A DNA stretch of 64,000 nt from Diadema setosum (Eukaryota; Echinodermata; Echinoidea; Diadematoida; Diadematidae): the NCBI GenBank assembly GCA_033980235.1, contig CM067067.1, forward strand, positions 31,816,451 through 31,880,450. Direction: 5' to 3'. Shown piece after piece: positions 1 to 12,055 of this stretch (the stretch's first letter is position 1; each line of letters starts with the position of its first letter). The notes below the pieces were generated by a model. It saw only the letters and a program-made list of their open reading frames with translations. It ran no database searches and was not told the origin of the DNA. Both the position numbers and the translations under genes were made by a program.

Positions 1-299
1 ATCGACATACACTGCAGCTGTATTGGAGTTGATCCTCCGTGATTAAACACATCGGAACGGTATGTACCCTGACTGTTGACTCATTTTGTGATGTCTTGGC
101 CTACATAATAAGTGCATGTACTCTGTGGGTGCTCATTGTTGGTGGTTGCTCTGATGAGCGAGGGTGTGACTATGAGGCATGAGGTGACCATGAATGAGTG
201 AGCGATGAGCTGAGGTGCCTGCCAGCCATATACTTTGGCGAGTATCCCGATTGAGTTGGTGAAAATACTCAGTAATAACAAAGAGGCAAATTTGTTACA
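1..299 (+). repeat. 5' LTR, right-hand 299 bp only
   Basis: Identical to 5458-5756. It ends in GTTACA, as expected for an LTR closing in CA, and is followed within two bases by the primer-binding site. By comparison with the 3' LTR, about 373 bp of this LTR lie left of the window. Confidence 0.9.
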
Positions 300-301
300 A
301 A

Positions 302-319
302 TGGTGGCAGCGGTGGGAT
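302..319 (+). other. Probable primer-binding site of the LTR element
   Basis: The 18-mer TGGTGGCAGCGGTGGGAT begins with TGG, the complement of a tRNA CCA end, and lies just inside the 5' LTR. Which tRNA primes it was not determined. Confidence 0.65.
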
Positions 320-364
320 CTGGCCGGCATTTGAGTCGCTCTCACTCATGAGTCTATCCTCGCA

Positions 365-860
365 ATAAGAGCGAGCATATTTCAACTCAGATATGAAGCA
401 ATAGTTGCTCAGAGGTGATGTTGAAACATAATTTTCAACTCAGATATGAAGCACTAGAACTAGTTGCTCAGAAGTGAAGTTGAAACGTAATTGAAAGCCT
501 TCAATCAATGCATGTCATGATGTGATACAGGCTGTATAACAATGAGTTGCACTACGGTATAGTGAAAAGCAGGTGCTCAGAACTGATGCACCCAGAAATA
601 GCTCAGACACTGAATGCTATACAAAATTCACAAGCAAGTGTGACCCGTAAGCATGTACCTGACAAGTACACGTAAAGCATAGCATATATGCTCGTGTCAG
701 TGAGTTAGTGTTGCTCATGAGTTAGTAATAGTGTTGCTCATGAGTTAATGTTGCTCATGAGTTATGAGTTAATAGTGTGCTCGTGAGTATAACCTGCTCG
801 TGAGTTGGACTTGCTCGCAAGTTCGTTCGTGAGTGCACCATGCTCGTAGGCCTATGTGAG
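365..860 (+). repeat. Short tandem repeats in the LTR-element leader
   Basis: About 60-bp direct repeats containing TTTCAACTCAGATATGAAGC occur near 380 and 433. Further on (about 690-840) several GTTGCTCATGAGTTA-like units follow each other. This is the untranslated leader between primer-binding site and gag; no gene is seen here. Confidence 0.6.
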
Positions 861-1214
861 TCGTGAGCATGCACTGAATATGTTGTAGTACTGCAGGTGG
901 TACTCAGTAATTCAAAGGGAATGGTAGCCTGTATTGGGTTATATCTGCAGAGATATCAGATCAGTTTACTGATGCACAGATAAAAGAAAAAAAATGGCTC
1001 AATGAGGATGAACACATGAGAAAGTGTTGTTTGTTTTGAGTCTGGAAATAAGACCATAACAAAGTTAGAGAACTGTGATAAGCTCAGACACTGATGCATT
1101 TCATCGTGATTTATGGCTGTTTCCGCATGTAATAGTTTCTGACGAATTATCTCAAAATTCTGACGATCTGCTGGTTTTGGGTTTAAATAAAGACTGACTC
1201 TGCAAACAACGAAA

Positions 1215-1996
1215 ATGGAAAGTCCTGAAGAAAGGGTACTGGAGGTAGAGAGAGAGATTGCGAAGCTGAGGGAGGCACTTAGCTGTTCTAGGATGGACAA
1301 GGAACTACTCGAGTGGGAAATGGCTCAAGTAGAAGATCCAAGAATGGAACGACAGGAGGATGCTAGTAACTCTCAGGCAAATCTCTGCACAAGAGAACTC
1401 CAACTCGAGCAAAGGAATTTCCACAGAAATTTCGTGAAGTTGATTCTGAAATTAGATTCAAGTTGCCTCAGCGTAAGCAGGTGAATGAGACAGGCTACAT
1501 GTCGCTGGAACCATCAACCCAGACACCAATAAATCAGGGACCAAATTTTGCAACACACCCAAGGCCGAGCATGACATTTGGCATGTCAACACCGATAGTG
1601 GCAAACACAGTGAATGCAGGGCCCCTGATTCCAGGAAACAGAAACATGCCAGTTAGCAATACAGCAGAACACACCCCAATGCAGAGACAGAGCAACCAAT
1701 CATCTCCAGTGGGTTATGGGCAAGCACATGGATACCATGTCAGTGATGTCGGCGTACCTCTACCCCACACACCATACCCAGGAGTGCATCAGAGACCATT
1801 GCTAGTACCAGATAGATACAATGGTGAATCATCATGGAACGAGTACAAGCAGCTCTTTGAGGCTTGTATCGAAGGTAACGGCTGGAATGACTTCCAAGCA
1901 GCAACATTTCTGACAGCAAGTCTTCAAGGAAGGGCACTGAGAGCCAGCATTATGACACCCTTCGTGTGCAGCATGACTCATACAGTGAGTTGGTAA
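1215..1996 (+). pseudogene. gag-like polyprotein remnant with one frameshift
   Basis: The first part reads in one frame from the ATG at 1215 and is rich in charged, coiled-coil-like residues (MESPEERVLEVE, EIAKLREA). Around 1420-1463 the reading moves to another frame and continues through a Pro/Thr/Gln-rich stretch. It then reaches a recognisable gypsy gag block containing PDRYNGESSWNEYKQLFEAC and FLTASLQGRAL. A stop at 1994-1996 ends it soon after. No zinc-knuckle was found downstream. The gag assignment comes from that block, which is typical of capsid regions in Ty3/gypsy elements of invertebrates. Confidence 0.65.
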
Positions 1997-2639
1997 GACT
2001 GCCGAGTAATAACTTCTTATTATGGAAGATTTGAGGAAAGACCTTACAAGAAAACAACAAGAATCCTGAAATAAATGCAACATAGCTGAGTATAACATTA
2101 GAATGCAATTTTGACCTGGGAAGAACAGGGCAATTTGGATGGGCTATCCAAGTAACACCAGAGACAGAGCGGCCAAGAGTAAATGGTAAAGCATACTAGA
2201 GATACTGACAGTCTTATATCACCGAGTAAAGGTGAGGAGGCAGATGGTCAGGGGTATAGCAGCCAAATTTTCTCTGTGGTGGCCGGATACAAGTGCTAAA
2301 GAGATGTTCAGGTAGAAGATGACATGGAGGGGTGGCTTGTAGCTAAGCCAAGGAAGACAATCAGATGTGACCAGAGTGGTCGGGCATTTCGCACGTGTTG
2401 ATGTCAGCCAAGACATATTGGTCCCGGCGGGAACAGCTGGAAGTGCATAAGGGCGTATTGCATGAGTAGACATTGGGAGGCAGAGTAAAGGAAATCTCTG
2501 CGGAGGCATGTTGTATTGCCATTGAAACTCCAGAACAATGCCTACGTGTAGCCGAGGTGCATGCTGGTCCAAGGGATGGATAACAATATGGGCTGAAAAA
2601 GATGGTAGCTGACTATATAGGCTAGGTTTTACTAGCCAG

Positions 2640-3325
2640 GAATTACAGCTGATGAGGTGCGTACAAGTATCGGGAGGTGTGAGTTGTGTGAGCGGAGCAA
2701 GTCTCCCCCAAAGAAGGAATTGGTACCTTTGGGGTATATCTCACAAGCTACATTCTGATCAAGGGACCAAGTTTAAGTCACAGTTGTCTGCAGATAATTA
2801 TGTCTCTTCTACTTTCAGCAAGAAGGCCAAGAGTGATGATTAATCCAAAGCCTCATTCTTCCCATCAAGCCAAACAGATTTCCACCGGGCAAGAGGGCAA
2901 GGCACATCTGCTACATGGTCATGACAGAGGAGATCAAGAACATGATCTGAGACAGCATGACCAGGTCGCAAACATGCAAATGCAGATGGGCTATCACGCA
3001 TGCAGTGTAACAAACAGTGTGGAAGAAAGGTAGAAGAGGTAGACACTGAATTCCTGACTACGTCCCAAGTCACCTCTCCAAAAGATGACATAGATGGAGA
3101 CATCAGAGGTATTACTTCACAACCTGCCTTGACACTGTCAGACATACGAGACGCCCAACTAGCAGATGAAGACTTCAGATGGATGTTGCTCGGGAGACAG
3201 ATGAGGATGCCTATTGACCTGACAACTTCATCACTAGACGATGAAGAAAATGTCGCAGACGACTACGCCCACATCTCACCCCAGCGGAAAGACTTTGGCT
3301 TTCCTACTACAAAGCTTGAATAATC
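2640..3325 (+). pseudogene. Scattered integrase and pol remnants
   Basis: Several short pieces of gypsy pol can be read, out of frame with each other. One is a Cys-x2-Cys segment with CELCERSKSPPKK, like the zinc-binding end of an integrase (about 2660-2730). Next comes LHSDQGTKFKSQL, the integrase catalytic-core motif around its second Asp (about 2750-2800). Then LSDIRDAQLADEDFRW and LGRQMRMPIDL follow (about 3130-3220). The order differs from a normal pol and the reverse transcriptase is missing, so this is a rearranged relic. Other stretches between 2000 and 2640 gave no recognisable protein. Confidence 0.6.
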
Positions 3326-5084
3326 AGTCGGCTAGCGGCAGCGACACAGATGAGGAAGATACACCCCCCACCCCGATTGCGCCTACCACCCTTCTTGCAA
3401 GTGCGGTTGAGAAGAGGACCATCCGGTATTATTACGACGGACGCATCATCCGACAGTTCGATTCGACAATAACTTACACTGTAAAGGTCCCTAAGGACTG
3501 GGATAACAGTGTGGAGTGTAATCACGCTTTGTCGAAAAAGTAATGGTTAATGCATGGTTTTGTTCATATGTATGCATGTATCTATGTTTTATGACCGTTT
3601 ATTTCTTTTCTGAACCTGTTTCTAACCTTACCTATTCTCCTCTTCTCTCTCTCTCTTGCTTGCTCTCTCTCTCCCCATCTCTTCCTCTCTCCCTCTCTGT
3701 ATCTTTTCTGTTACAGGTTATATGCACTGATAAGGTTGATATGTTGTAAGTATTGTAAATATGGTACACCAGCATTTAAAAACATTTCTGTTTTGTTAAG
3801 TAATGCTGTTGTTATGCCTTGTGTTGACACATGGTAAAGGAAAACTTTACGAAAAGTTCGGTTTGTATGAGTTCTCTTTGCAGTAACAAAGAAAGAGTTT
3901 TGCCGATCATATAAATTTGTGTTTACATCTACGAAGCACACAGATCGAATGGAAATGAATTCTGCCTTAGTATTTTTGTGTTCACGCTAAAGTATATATG
4001 TGTTTTTATACAGACTTTCACTCTCTTCTAACTATGTGTTCATGTATTATTGTACACATAAAGGTGCACTTTTTGGCTGTCTGTTGTGTATGAAGCTTAT
4101 GCCAAAGCAGGTTTGCCAAAGGAGAAGTATGGCTGACATGTATATGAACAGGTGCATTAAAAAAAATTAGTTTATATGTTACTTGTATGTTTTTGGAGGA
4201 ACAAACAGAACCGGATTTAAACTTAGCTTTCTACATGCCAGGTGTATGTTTATTATGGTTAACTCTGTTTGTTGATAACACTGTTGGAGAATCTTGTCCG
4301 TGCTTACTGGGCAAGTACTTGATTTTATGGTACTTTGTGATTTTTGTCTTAAGTTCGTTGTTGTTGAACTTCGGAAAGATTTGTATACATACCGTGTAAA
4401 CATCTTGTTTTCTAATAATTGCTGGAAGATTGAAAGTATTCATGTTATGTCTTAATGTACCCTTCTCTACTTTCCTTCTCTATCGCCTGTCACTTTTGCT
4501 TTTTCCTTTTCGATTATGCGTACAGGTTCTGCCTCACATTCTCCCCTTCTCTTCAACTATTTCTGCTCACTTTCTCTGTTGTCTTTCTCTACCAGAACGA
4601 TTTGACAGTTGTGCGGTTACCATTAACGAGACATGATTTTGTTTTGTATTACATGTATGACGACATCTGGAGTTTAATTGCTGCAAGTTCCTCAGGTGTG
4701 AACATGACTTTTATGAAGAAAGTTTTATGCTTGTATTCACATTCCTATATTTTTGTGCCAAGAGATACAGGGTGTTTCAAAATGCAAAGTATGGAAGTGC
4801 CATACGCATTTTAAAGTTTTGATACCTCTTTCAGTGCTAGACAATTTTTTGCCAAACATTAGTGTGTGACAAGAAATGTTTCTACATGTTATATGCTACG
4901 TGAAAAAGTATATTTTTGTATGTTAAACTTGATGCCTTAATTGCCATATGTGTGTTGGTCAGTCGTACCTCAGAGTTTGTAAATAGTTTCGTTTTGTTTT
5001 CTTTGAAAAAAAAATAACGTTCTGTGAATTTTGTGGCGTTTTCAGATAATTTGAAACTGGGACGTTTCAATCTTGGTAGAGGGT
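3326..5084 (+). other. Rest of the LTR-element interior, no recognised gene
   Basis: One 100-codon open frame (3241-3543) shows no family signature. A CT-rich tract lies at about 3635-3715. The rest is AT-rich and non-coding by eye. A short purine run (GGTAGAGGG, 5075-5083) just before the 3' LTR could be the polypurine tract. No envelope gene was seen. Confidence 0.5.
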
Positions 5085-5756
5085 TGTGTCACAAAATTGC
5101 CTAGAGCACCCCTCTCACTGTAATGGATCAGTCCAGGGTTGTGCACTGGAGTGTGCACTGGAGTGTGTACTGTACTGTAGGCATAGGTCATGTGTTAAAG
5201 TACACGGGTCATGAGTGTGTGTGTGCCTGACCCAGTGTCAGGTCAGTATAAAGTTTAGTGACGTGCACTTTTCTTGGCAGTCGGCAGTCAGTCAGTTGTT
5301 GATGAGTTTGTCCGGGGATTGCAGTGGGGTGAAGACTGAATCCTGCCAGGGAGGTGCAGGGAGGTGAGTTGTCTCACCTCCCTGATCTTGCCACGGTGCT
5401 GTTTTGGCTGCAATACTTTGTTTACTGTACTTCTCTCTTGCTATGCTCTGTACTTGAATCGACATACACTGCAGCTGTATTGGAGTTGATCCTCCGTGAT
5501 TAAACACATCGGAACGGTATGTACCCTGACTGTTGACTCATTTTGTGATGTCTTGGCCTACATAATAAGTGCATGTACTCTGTGGGTGCTCATTGTTGGT
5601 GGTTGCTCTGATGAGCGAGGGTGTGACTATGAGGCATGAGGTGACCATGAATGAGTGAGCGATGAGCTGAGGTGCCTGCCAGCCATATACTTTGGCGAGT
5701 ATCCCGATTGAGTTGGTGAAAATACTCAGTAATAACAAAGAGGCAAATTTGTTACA
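5085..5756 (+). repeat. 3' LTR, about 672 bp
   Basis: The left boundary was placed at TGTGTCAC after a short purine run, and the right boundary at GTTACA, giving TG...CA ends. The last 299 bp equal the 5' LTR copy. Within it, around 5357-5383, GGGAGGTGAG and CTCACCTCCC form a hairpin. The left boundary is an inference because the matching part of the 5' LTR is outside the window. Confidence 0.75.
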
Positions 5757-5764
5757 ATACTTAC

Positions 5765-5935
5765 TGAAGAGAAATACACTTTCCACGGGGGAGAGAATGC
5801 TGGTAAGGAACCCGCCTCGTAAGTGACACTGAACGTCGGCATCGTTCTGGTTAATCCAGTCCGTCACAAACCAGAAACAGTTCATGCTGTACTGGTCATA
5901 CATCCAGCCGGTCCCACAACGATCGCTGGGTGGGA
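5765..5935 (-). CDS. Gene 1 exon 17: CTLD5, N-terminal part (last exon in window)
   Basis: Reads PPSDRCGTGWMYDQYSMNC and CHLRGGFLTSILSPVE. The donor GTAAGTAT occupies 5757-5764 and is the last host sequence before the LTR element, so the intron is interrupted from its ninth base. Confidence 0.88.
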
Positions 5936-7772
5936 CTGCAAAGAGAAGATAAGGCGTATGACCACTTCATGAATAAATATGATTATGTTGGGCTATTTTG
6001 TTTCTATGGCCCGAATTCACGAAGGTGGTACAAATGAAACCATGGTTTAAACCATGGACAAAAACCATGGAATGCCAAGTGTCGCATGGGATATTTCGCT
6101 ACGAAATCAGTTATTTCGTCGATGAAATGATTATTTTGTAAAGAAATGACAACATTTTGTAACTAAATGAACATTTCGTCCACGAAATGATAATTTCGTT
6201 AACGAAGCAGTCATTTTGTTGACGAAATGACCAATTTCGTAACGAAATATTCCGTTTGACACTTGGCGCTCCATGGTTTTTGTCCATGGTTTAGACCATG
6301 GTTTCATTTGTACCACCTTCGTGAATTCGGGCCATATATGTCTTTAATGAGAGGACAAGTATGTTGATATCAATGAAAGAAAGATATTATTCAGATGGTG
6401 AAGGTTCAGGTGCAAGTTTCTTTGTAGAGGGAGACAAAGTGAAGAAACTTGCACCTGAACTATGTTGATATCATTTCGAAGATAACAATGAATAAGTCAT
6501 GGCATGCATTTAATATCGTTCTATGACAGGGGTTGCGGGTGGAACGTCTTTTTTTGTGTTCGTTTGTTCGTTTGTTTGTTTTTAACAGTCCAATTCTTTC
6601 GTTAAAGATATCACTAGTAGAGCGGTGATTGACAGAAGATGTCATCTACAAAGTATTGGTTTGGAAGGGCTTTAAGTTGGTGTACGCGGGTAATGTGAGG
6701 AAATCAATGGTAGAAAATTATTATATAGATATATGACATGTATTTAGATTTTTTTTTTGCTACACAAGTGATGGTCATGGTATTAGAGATCAATACAAAC
6801 CAACACGCACTTGCATAGGTCATTTAAACTGATGTGCTTTATATCTGTTATCAAAAGATGTATATATTCGAATCAAGAATTTCACAAACGTAGGCCTACA
6901 TTAAAATCTTGTTTGCATAACTAGAACGCGCTTGAAATGATAGGACTAGTCCTTATGACAAACTTCTGCAATTTCATTGATCTCGCTGATATCTTACAAA
7001 AAGAGAGAAGGACACAGGGGGCAGACTAAGAGTGAGGGGAGAGTGGTGGTTACGTAATATAGAAGCTACTGATATCTAATTTGGGGTTATTGTGGGTTCC
7101 ATGGGTATTATGATCTAGAATCATAACAATAAATCCATGACAATGTGACAGAATGAGCGAACTCTTCATCACTCCTGTCTGCGGGACATCCCCCAGGCAC
7201 TGTGGTGATATCAGCCCCAACATTATTCTTATACTTACAAGTAACATCAGGTAGAGGACCGACTGTTGCTCGTTGTTCGTCTGGAAGGCATATACAGAAA
7301 TAGTGCACACAAAAATTCAAGATAACACACATTCACGTTTATACATATCATACAATAATATAATATAATATAATATAATATAATATAATATAATATAACA
7401 TAATATACATGAATGTATGCATGTATAGTATTATGATAAACATACATGCATACATTCACGTTCATGCGTAATAGTTTGAGAAGTATGTGCTTTCTCATTG
7501 TGTATTACTCCAGCGAAAGTTAACTTTTATTTTCCTTTAGTCGAGAGCTTTTACCCGAGAGTAACTTCAAATTGACCATCTGACTATAGCAATGATAACG
7601 GGTGCACATTAAACCGTGTAATATACATCTCATAGTTTATCAGCTCATCTGAATTGAATTTAGCTTATACAAAAGGCTCATCTACTTCACCCTACTGTAT
7701 TCTACGTGTATCACTGAATATAAGTAAGAAAACGAACGCTTGAAAGTGGATATCGGCATTTCATACCCGAGC

Positions 7773-7819
<47 letters not shown>

Positions 7820-10800
7820 CAATGATAAGTTTTTGCAAAAACTTATCATTGTCCAAGTATACACTACACTGACGAAGGCCTGAGGCAGGCTGAAAATTGT
7901 GTAAATAAAAATCTGCTTGTTGGATCCATGGCGTACTTGAGACTCGTTCTTCTTATAATTACAACATTCGAAGTCCAACACGTGGAAAGTTCCAAGATGA
8001 ACATATACTGTGAGTCGATCATTACCACTGACATGAGCAGAAACATTGCTTCTACCACATCCAGCCAAATTTGCTTATCTGGTCCCGACAGGGCCGGATA
8101 TCAGAGGTCGGACTGTAACGTATTTGTGTTTATTGCTGAAAATTCCTTATTTTTCATGAAAAGTTCACATTCCATCGACTTGTAACCGATATATATTATG
8201 TTATGAAAGAGGTATGTCATTTAAGTGCTCTTTCGTTATGCTAGAAAGGTAAAAACATGTCGAATTTCCTTAATAATTATTTTCTTCATACTGTTATCCA
8301 TAATGATGGTGTAAAGTGTACTAGTCTCCTTATCCAGCGATGACGACGACACCGAAACTTTGAAAATGCATAACTTTTGTATCGATAGTCCGATTTTCCT
8401 CAAAACTTTCACTGATGTGTTCTATTGGTATTGTGACTTCACTCCACTCGGGCTTTGGTATAGCATATTGGTACAAACACACAACACTACTTATTTCGTA
8501 ATGTACTGCAAGTCAGCTTGCTGTGTACTCTGTAAGATTTATGTTTTAACGCCGTCTCTGGGTCGTTTGTAGCCATTTCTTTATAAACAGAATACAGAAA
8601 GTTATATACTCACATTTGGGCATCTTGCAAATGAACCTGTTCTCATTCGAGCACTGGTGGTCGTTCCATGTGCCGATTTTATAAAAGTAGTGGTCCATGT
8701 GGGCACAGTCCTCGTTCCCGATGTTGTTCGGCTCCCCTTCATACCAGTTCTCATACCCTTCATCCTGAATGAACCATGACAATAGGACAGAGAAGAGCTG
8801 ATCTATGAGTAAGTTTCTCCAGAAGCACCGTTGAGGGCGTTTTGATTCCATTGTACTCATGTTGTTCGCAGTTAATAACCCATGGAATAGATATTGTCTC
8901 TGACAACAGCCAATTATGTTGAGATGTCTGTCAAATTCATCTTACTGCATTCATTAAGATTTGTTTCATTTTGATATTTTTTTTTGCTTGTTATTAAACA
9001 CAATATTTGGACCTCATTGTTTCTGAATAGGTAAAAAAAAAAATGTATGACTTTGTTTGTACGGTAGCATTCGGAATAGGAAGACACCGTCCCGATCGGA
9101 CATGAAGCTGGATTTCTTTTTCACAACTCTCATACATAAAAAAATACTATAGCCAAGTAACGAGGCAATGAATGACTAATCAAACTGAGAGTTTATTTCT
9201 TGTAACAAATCGGTACCCGTTAAAGGGGAGGGGCAAGAGTGGGAAGTACCTTTGTATTTGTGTAAAGCAACTTTGGACGATCGCTTAGATAAGAAATTAT
9301 ATTCATCGAGAAAGTTGGTCATGAATTTCGCAATCGAACAACTTTCTACGAGGAGGTTAAGAGGTTAAGGGACAGAGACATAATAAGTGGCATCGAATGT
9401 CAAGGCGAAGTTCAGCAACAGAACCTCCCCCTTCCCTGGCCCTGTGTCTTAATTCTTTCTATACTTACACCAGACGGTGACCCGTCGGTCCATACCCACG
9501 TACGCTCTACTGCTATATCGTTGTATCCAATCCACACATCGTCGTCAATAAAGCGAATGCGTTCTGTGGGACAATAGCAGTGGCAATGCACATGAATTTC
9601 AAGGCTTCTGAGAGGCTCAGATATACTGACATCGATGAAAAAATATATATATATATTTTCACTGATTACTTTACCCTTGTTCCCATTTGCAGATTACTTA
9701 AGGTTAGAATACAATAATAAAAATACTATAGCTTTCAGAGACCCGTGTAAAATTTGTAAAGTTGTTTCACAGCGCTTTACACCACACCATCGTCTATGAT
9801 GTTACTATAAACACATTCACTCTAAGGGGGTGTTGCAATCAATTGCAAATAGATTGCAAAAATTTGCAACTACCCCTGAATCTATTGCAAAGTTGCAATT
9901 GATTAGCAATTAATTGCAAAGTTGCAATTGATTTGCAATCAATAGCATCTTTCTTGCAACAGAATTGATCGCAACTTGCAATTAATTGCAGGATTTGCAA
10001 TAGAATTTGGGGAGTTGCAATTAATTGCAACTTTCTTGCAACACCCTATAAGTCTGCTTAATTTCTCTATAAATTGTACATACAAAAAAAAATATGAAAA
10101 AACAGAAACAACTTATCAACATTCATAACACTATCACAAAAGCACATGGACTGTACTAAATAGACAAATGAAATGGGAACAGGAACATTTCAATTTCTTA
10201 CTAAATTTGTTTTGTGTCATTTTACAAAGTATCCCACTCTATTTTGATTTTACATCAACCCCGCCAGGTATTTTAACCACTGAGAATTGCTTGAAGACCT
10301 AACTGTCGGCGTGTTTACATGTGGTAAAAATACGTAATCATTCTCGTGTTTTCGTCTCAGTTGTTATCAAAAGGAGAGTCTGGCGTGTCACAAGCAAGGA
10401 TCATTCCATTTAGCCACTCCATGGTCGTTCATAGTTAAAGCTACAAATTCTTACCGATATAAAAGCACATGCAAGCACCCCTAGATAGCGGTTACAGTGT
10501 ACTTTTGTTATAACGAACACGGTTACAACGGAATTCTCGTTACATGGAAATCAAATTCAGGTTCAAAATTTATCGTGAATATATCTTTATGGACTATACT
10601 GTTCGGCTATGAAGAAATTTCGGTATAACGAAAGCTGGTCCCAAGGACTCCGTTGTAACAGGAGTGCACTGTACGAGTATTTATTAGCAATGACAGGGTA
10701 GGAGTGAAGATGAGGGATAGGGTTAGGTTTTGGATCGGGTTTGCGTCCTGGGCTAGGGTCAGGAATAGGTTCAGGATCACGGTTAGGGTTAGGGTCACCG

Positions 10801-11991
10801 GCAGGTGACCCTAACCCTAACCGTCCTCGGATAGGACATAAAATGGAGGTCGGATAGGACATAAAATGGAGGTCCCGTGTATGAGAGAGTAACAACTCAT
10901 GCACGTAAAAGATCCCGCTTCATTCATTCATGGCAAAGAGCAGGGTGTTTAACCCGGTGAAGTGGTCCCACCTCACATCCAACTGGACCCCATGGAAGAC
11001 CAGCTTAACGTAGCTGAATATGGGCTATCCAGCCATCTTCTCAGATGGAAAATGAACAAACAAACAAACAAACAGGGGAAGGGCCGAGGTGATAAATGTC
11101 CAGAGGTAACTGTCCGTTTCATTAAAGGGTCGGGTGTTTCATGTCCAGATGTAAATGTCCGTTTCATTAAAGGTTCGAGCTGTACCTGTCAAGAAGTTCT
11201 GCTCCAGGCTCGAAGTGATACTTGTAAGGTCGGCCGTGTCGAAGAGGTTGCGACAGTAGTCCCGCGAATCTTCCCACGACAGAAACTCAGCCGGAGAAGT
11301 GTAACAGAAGTTATCGTAGAGGGCCCAGCCTCGTTCGCAATACCCAAGTTCTGTATGCATAACCGCAAACGTACAGAGGATTCGTCAAACATGGCATTGA
11401 AACCTGAAAAGGCTCAAGACTGATGAAAATCTCATTTATGGCCCCGGATTCCACCTTCACAAAGATTGGTATAAAGTTGTCAGTTTTTCCTGATAGGTAA
11501 TTTTTATTCATTGATTTGATTTCTCACTCTTTCCAGTTCTACACATTTTCGGGCGACGTTTGTTTCATTTTCATCAGAACAATGCATGTGAAGACTGTAA
11601 TAGTGAGAATTGCTCGTAATAAGAATTTTACCAAAAATACAGACAAGTACTTGCAATATTGTATTTCATATTCTTATCATTGTATACAGAAAAAAAGGCA
11701 TGGCATGTGGATGAACAAAGCAACAAGCATCAAACACACGTCGAAGAAAACGCAGCACTATCTTGCAGATAAGCCAGATAAGCCTGTTATGCCTTGCCCC
11801 AACAATCCAGTGCTATTGTATGACGATAACTAGTTATCAAACTATATTTTTTTAATCTTTTTTAACACATGTTAAACCATTTAGCTGTAACATTATTTGT
11901 CTGCCGGTGCCTCTTCGTATGATCCAGAAAACTCTTGTCTGGCAGTAAAAAAAAAGACAACATATATAATTTAGATAGATAGGTAGATAAT

Positions 11992-12055
<64 letters not shown>

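Larger units (their letters stand above)
1..5756 (+). mobile_element. Ty3/gypsy-like LTR retrotransposon, internally deleted, left end outside the window
   Basis: Positions 1-299 repeat without a mismatch at 5458-5756, and the second copy belongs to a longer LTR starting near 5085. Between them lie a primer-binding site, a gag-like frame, and scattered integrase pieces, all on the plus strand. No reverse transcriptase, protease or RNase H could be found, so the element looks non-autonomous. It is antisense to the host gene and sits in its intron 17. Identical LTRs with a broken interior suggest a recent insertion of an already defective element moved by enzymes from elsewhere. The Ty3/gypsy assignment rests on the gag and integrase motifs and is an inference. 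Confidence 0.85.

Noticed and set aside
135..175. CTGATGAG in the LTR as a hammerhead ribozyme (retrozyme-like)
   Set aside because: No hairpin and no GAAA follow at a suitable distance; the word alone is not evidence.
7815..7856. Rho-independent terminator
   Set aside because: The context is eukaryotic intronic DNA; bacterial termination does not apply.
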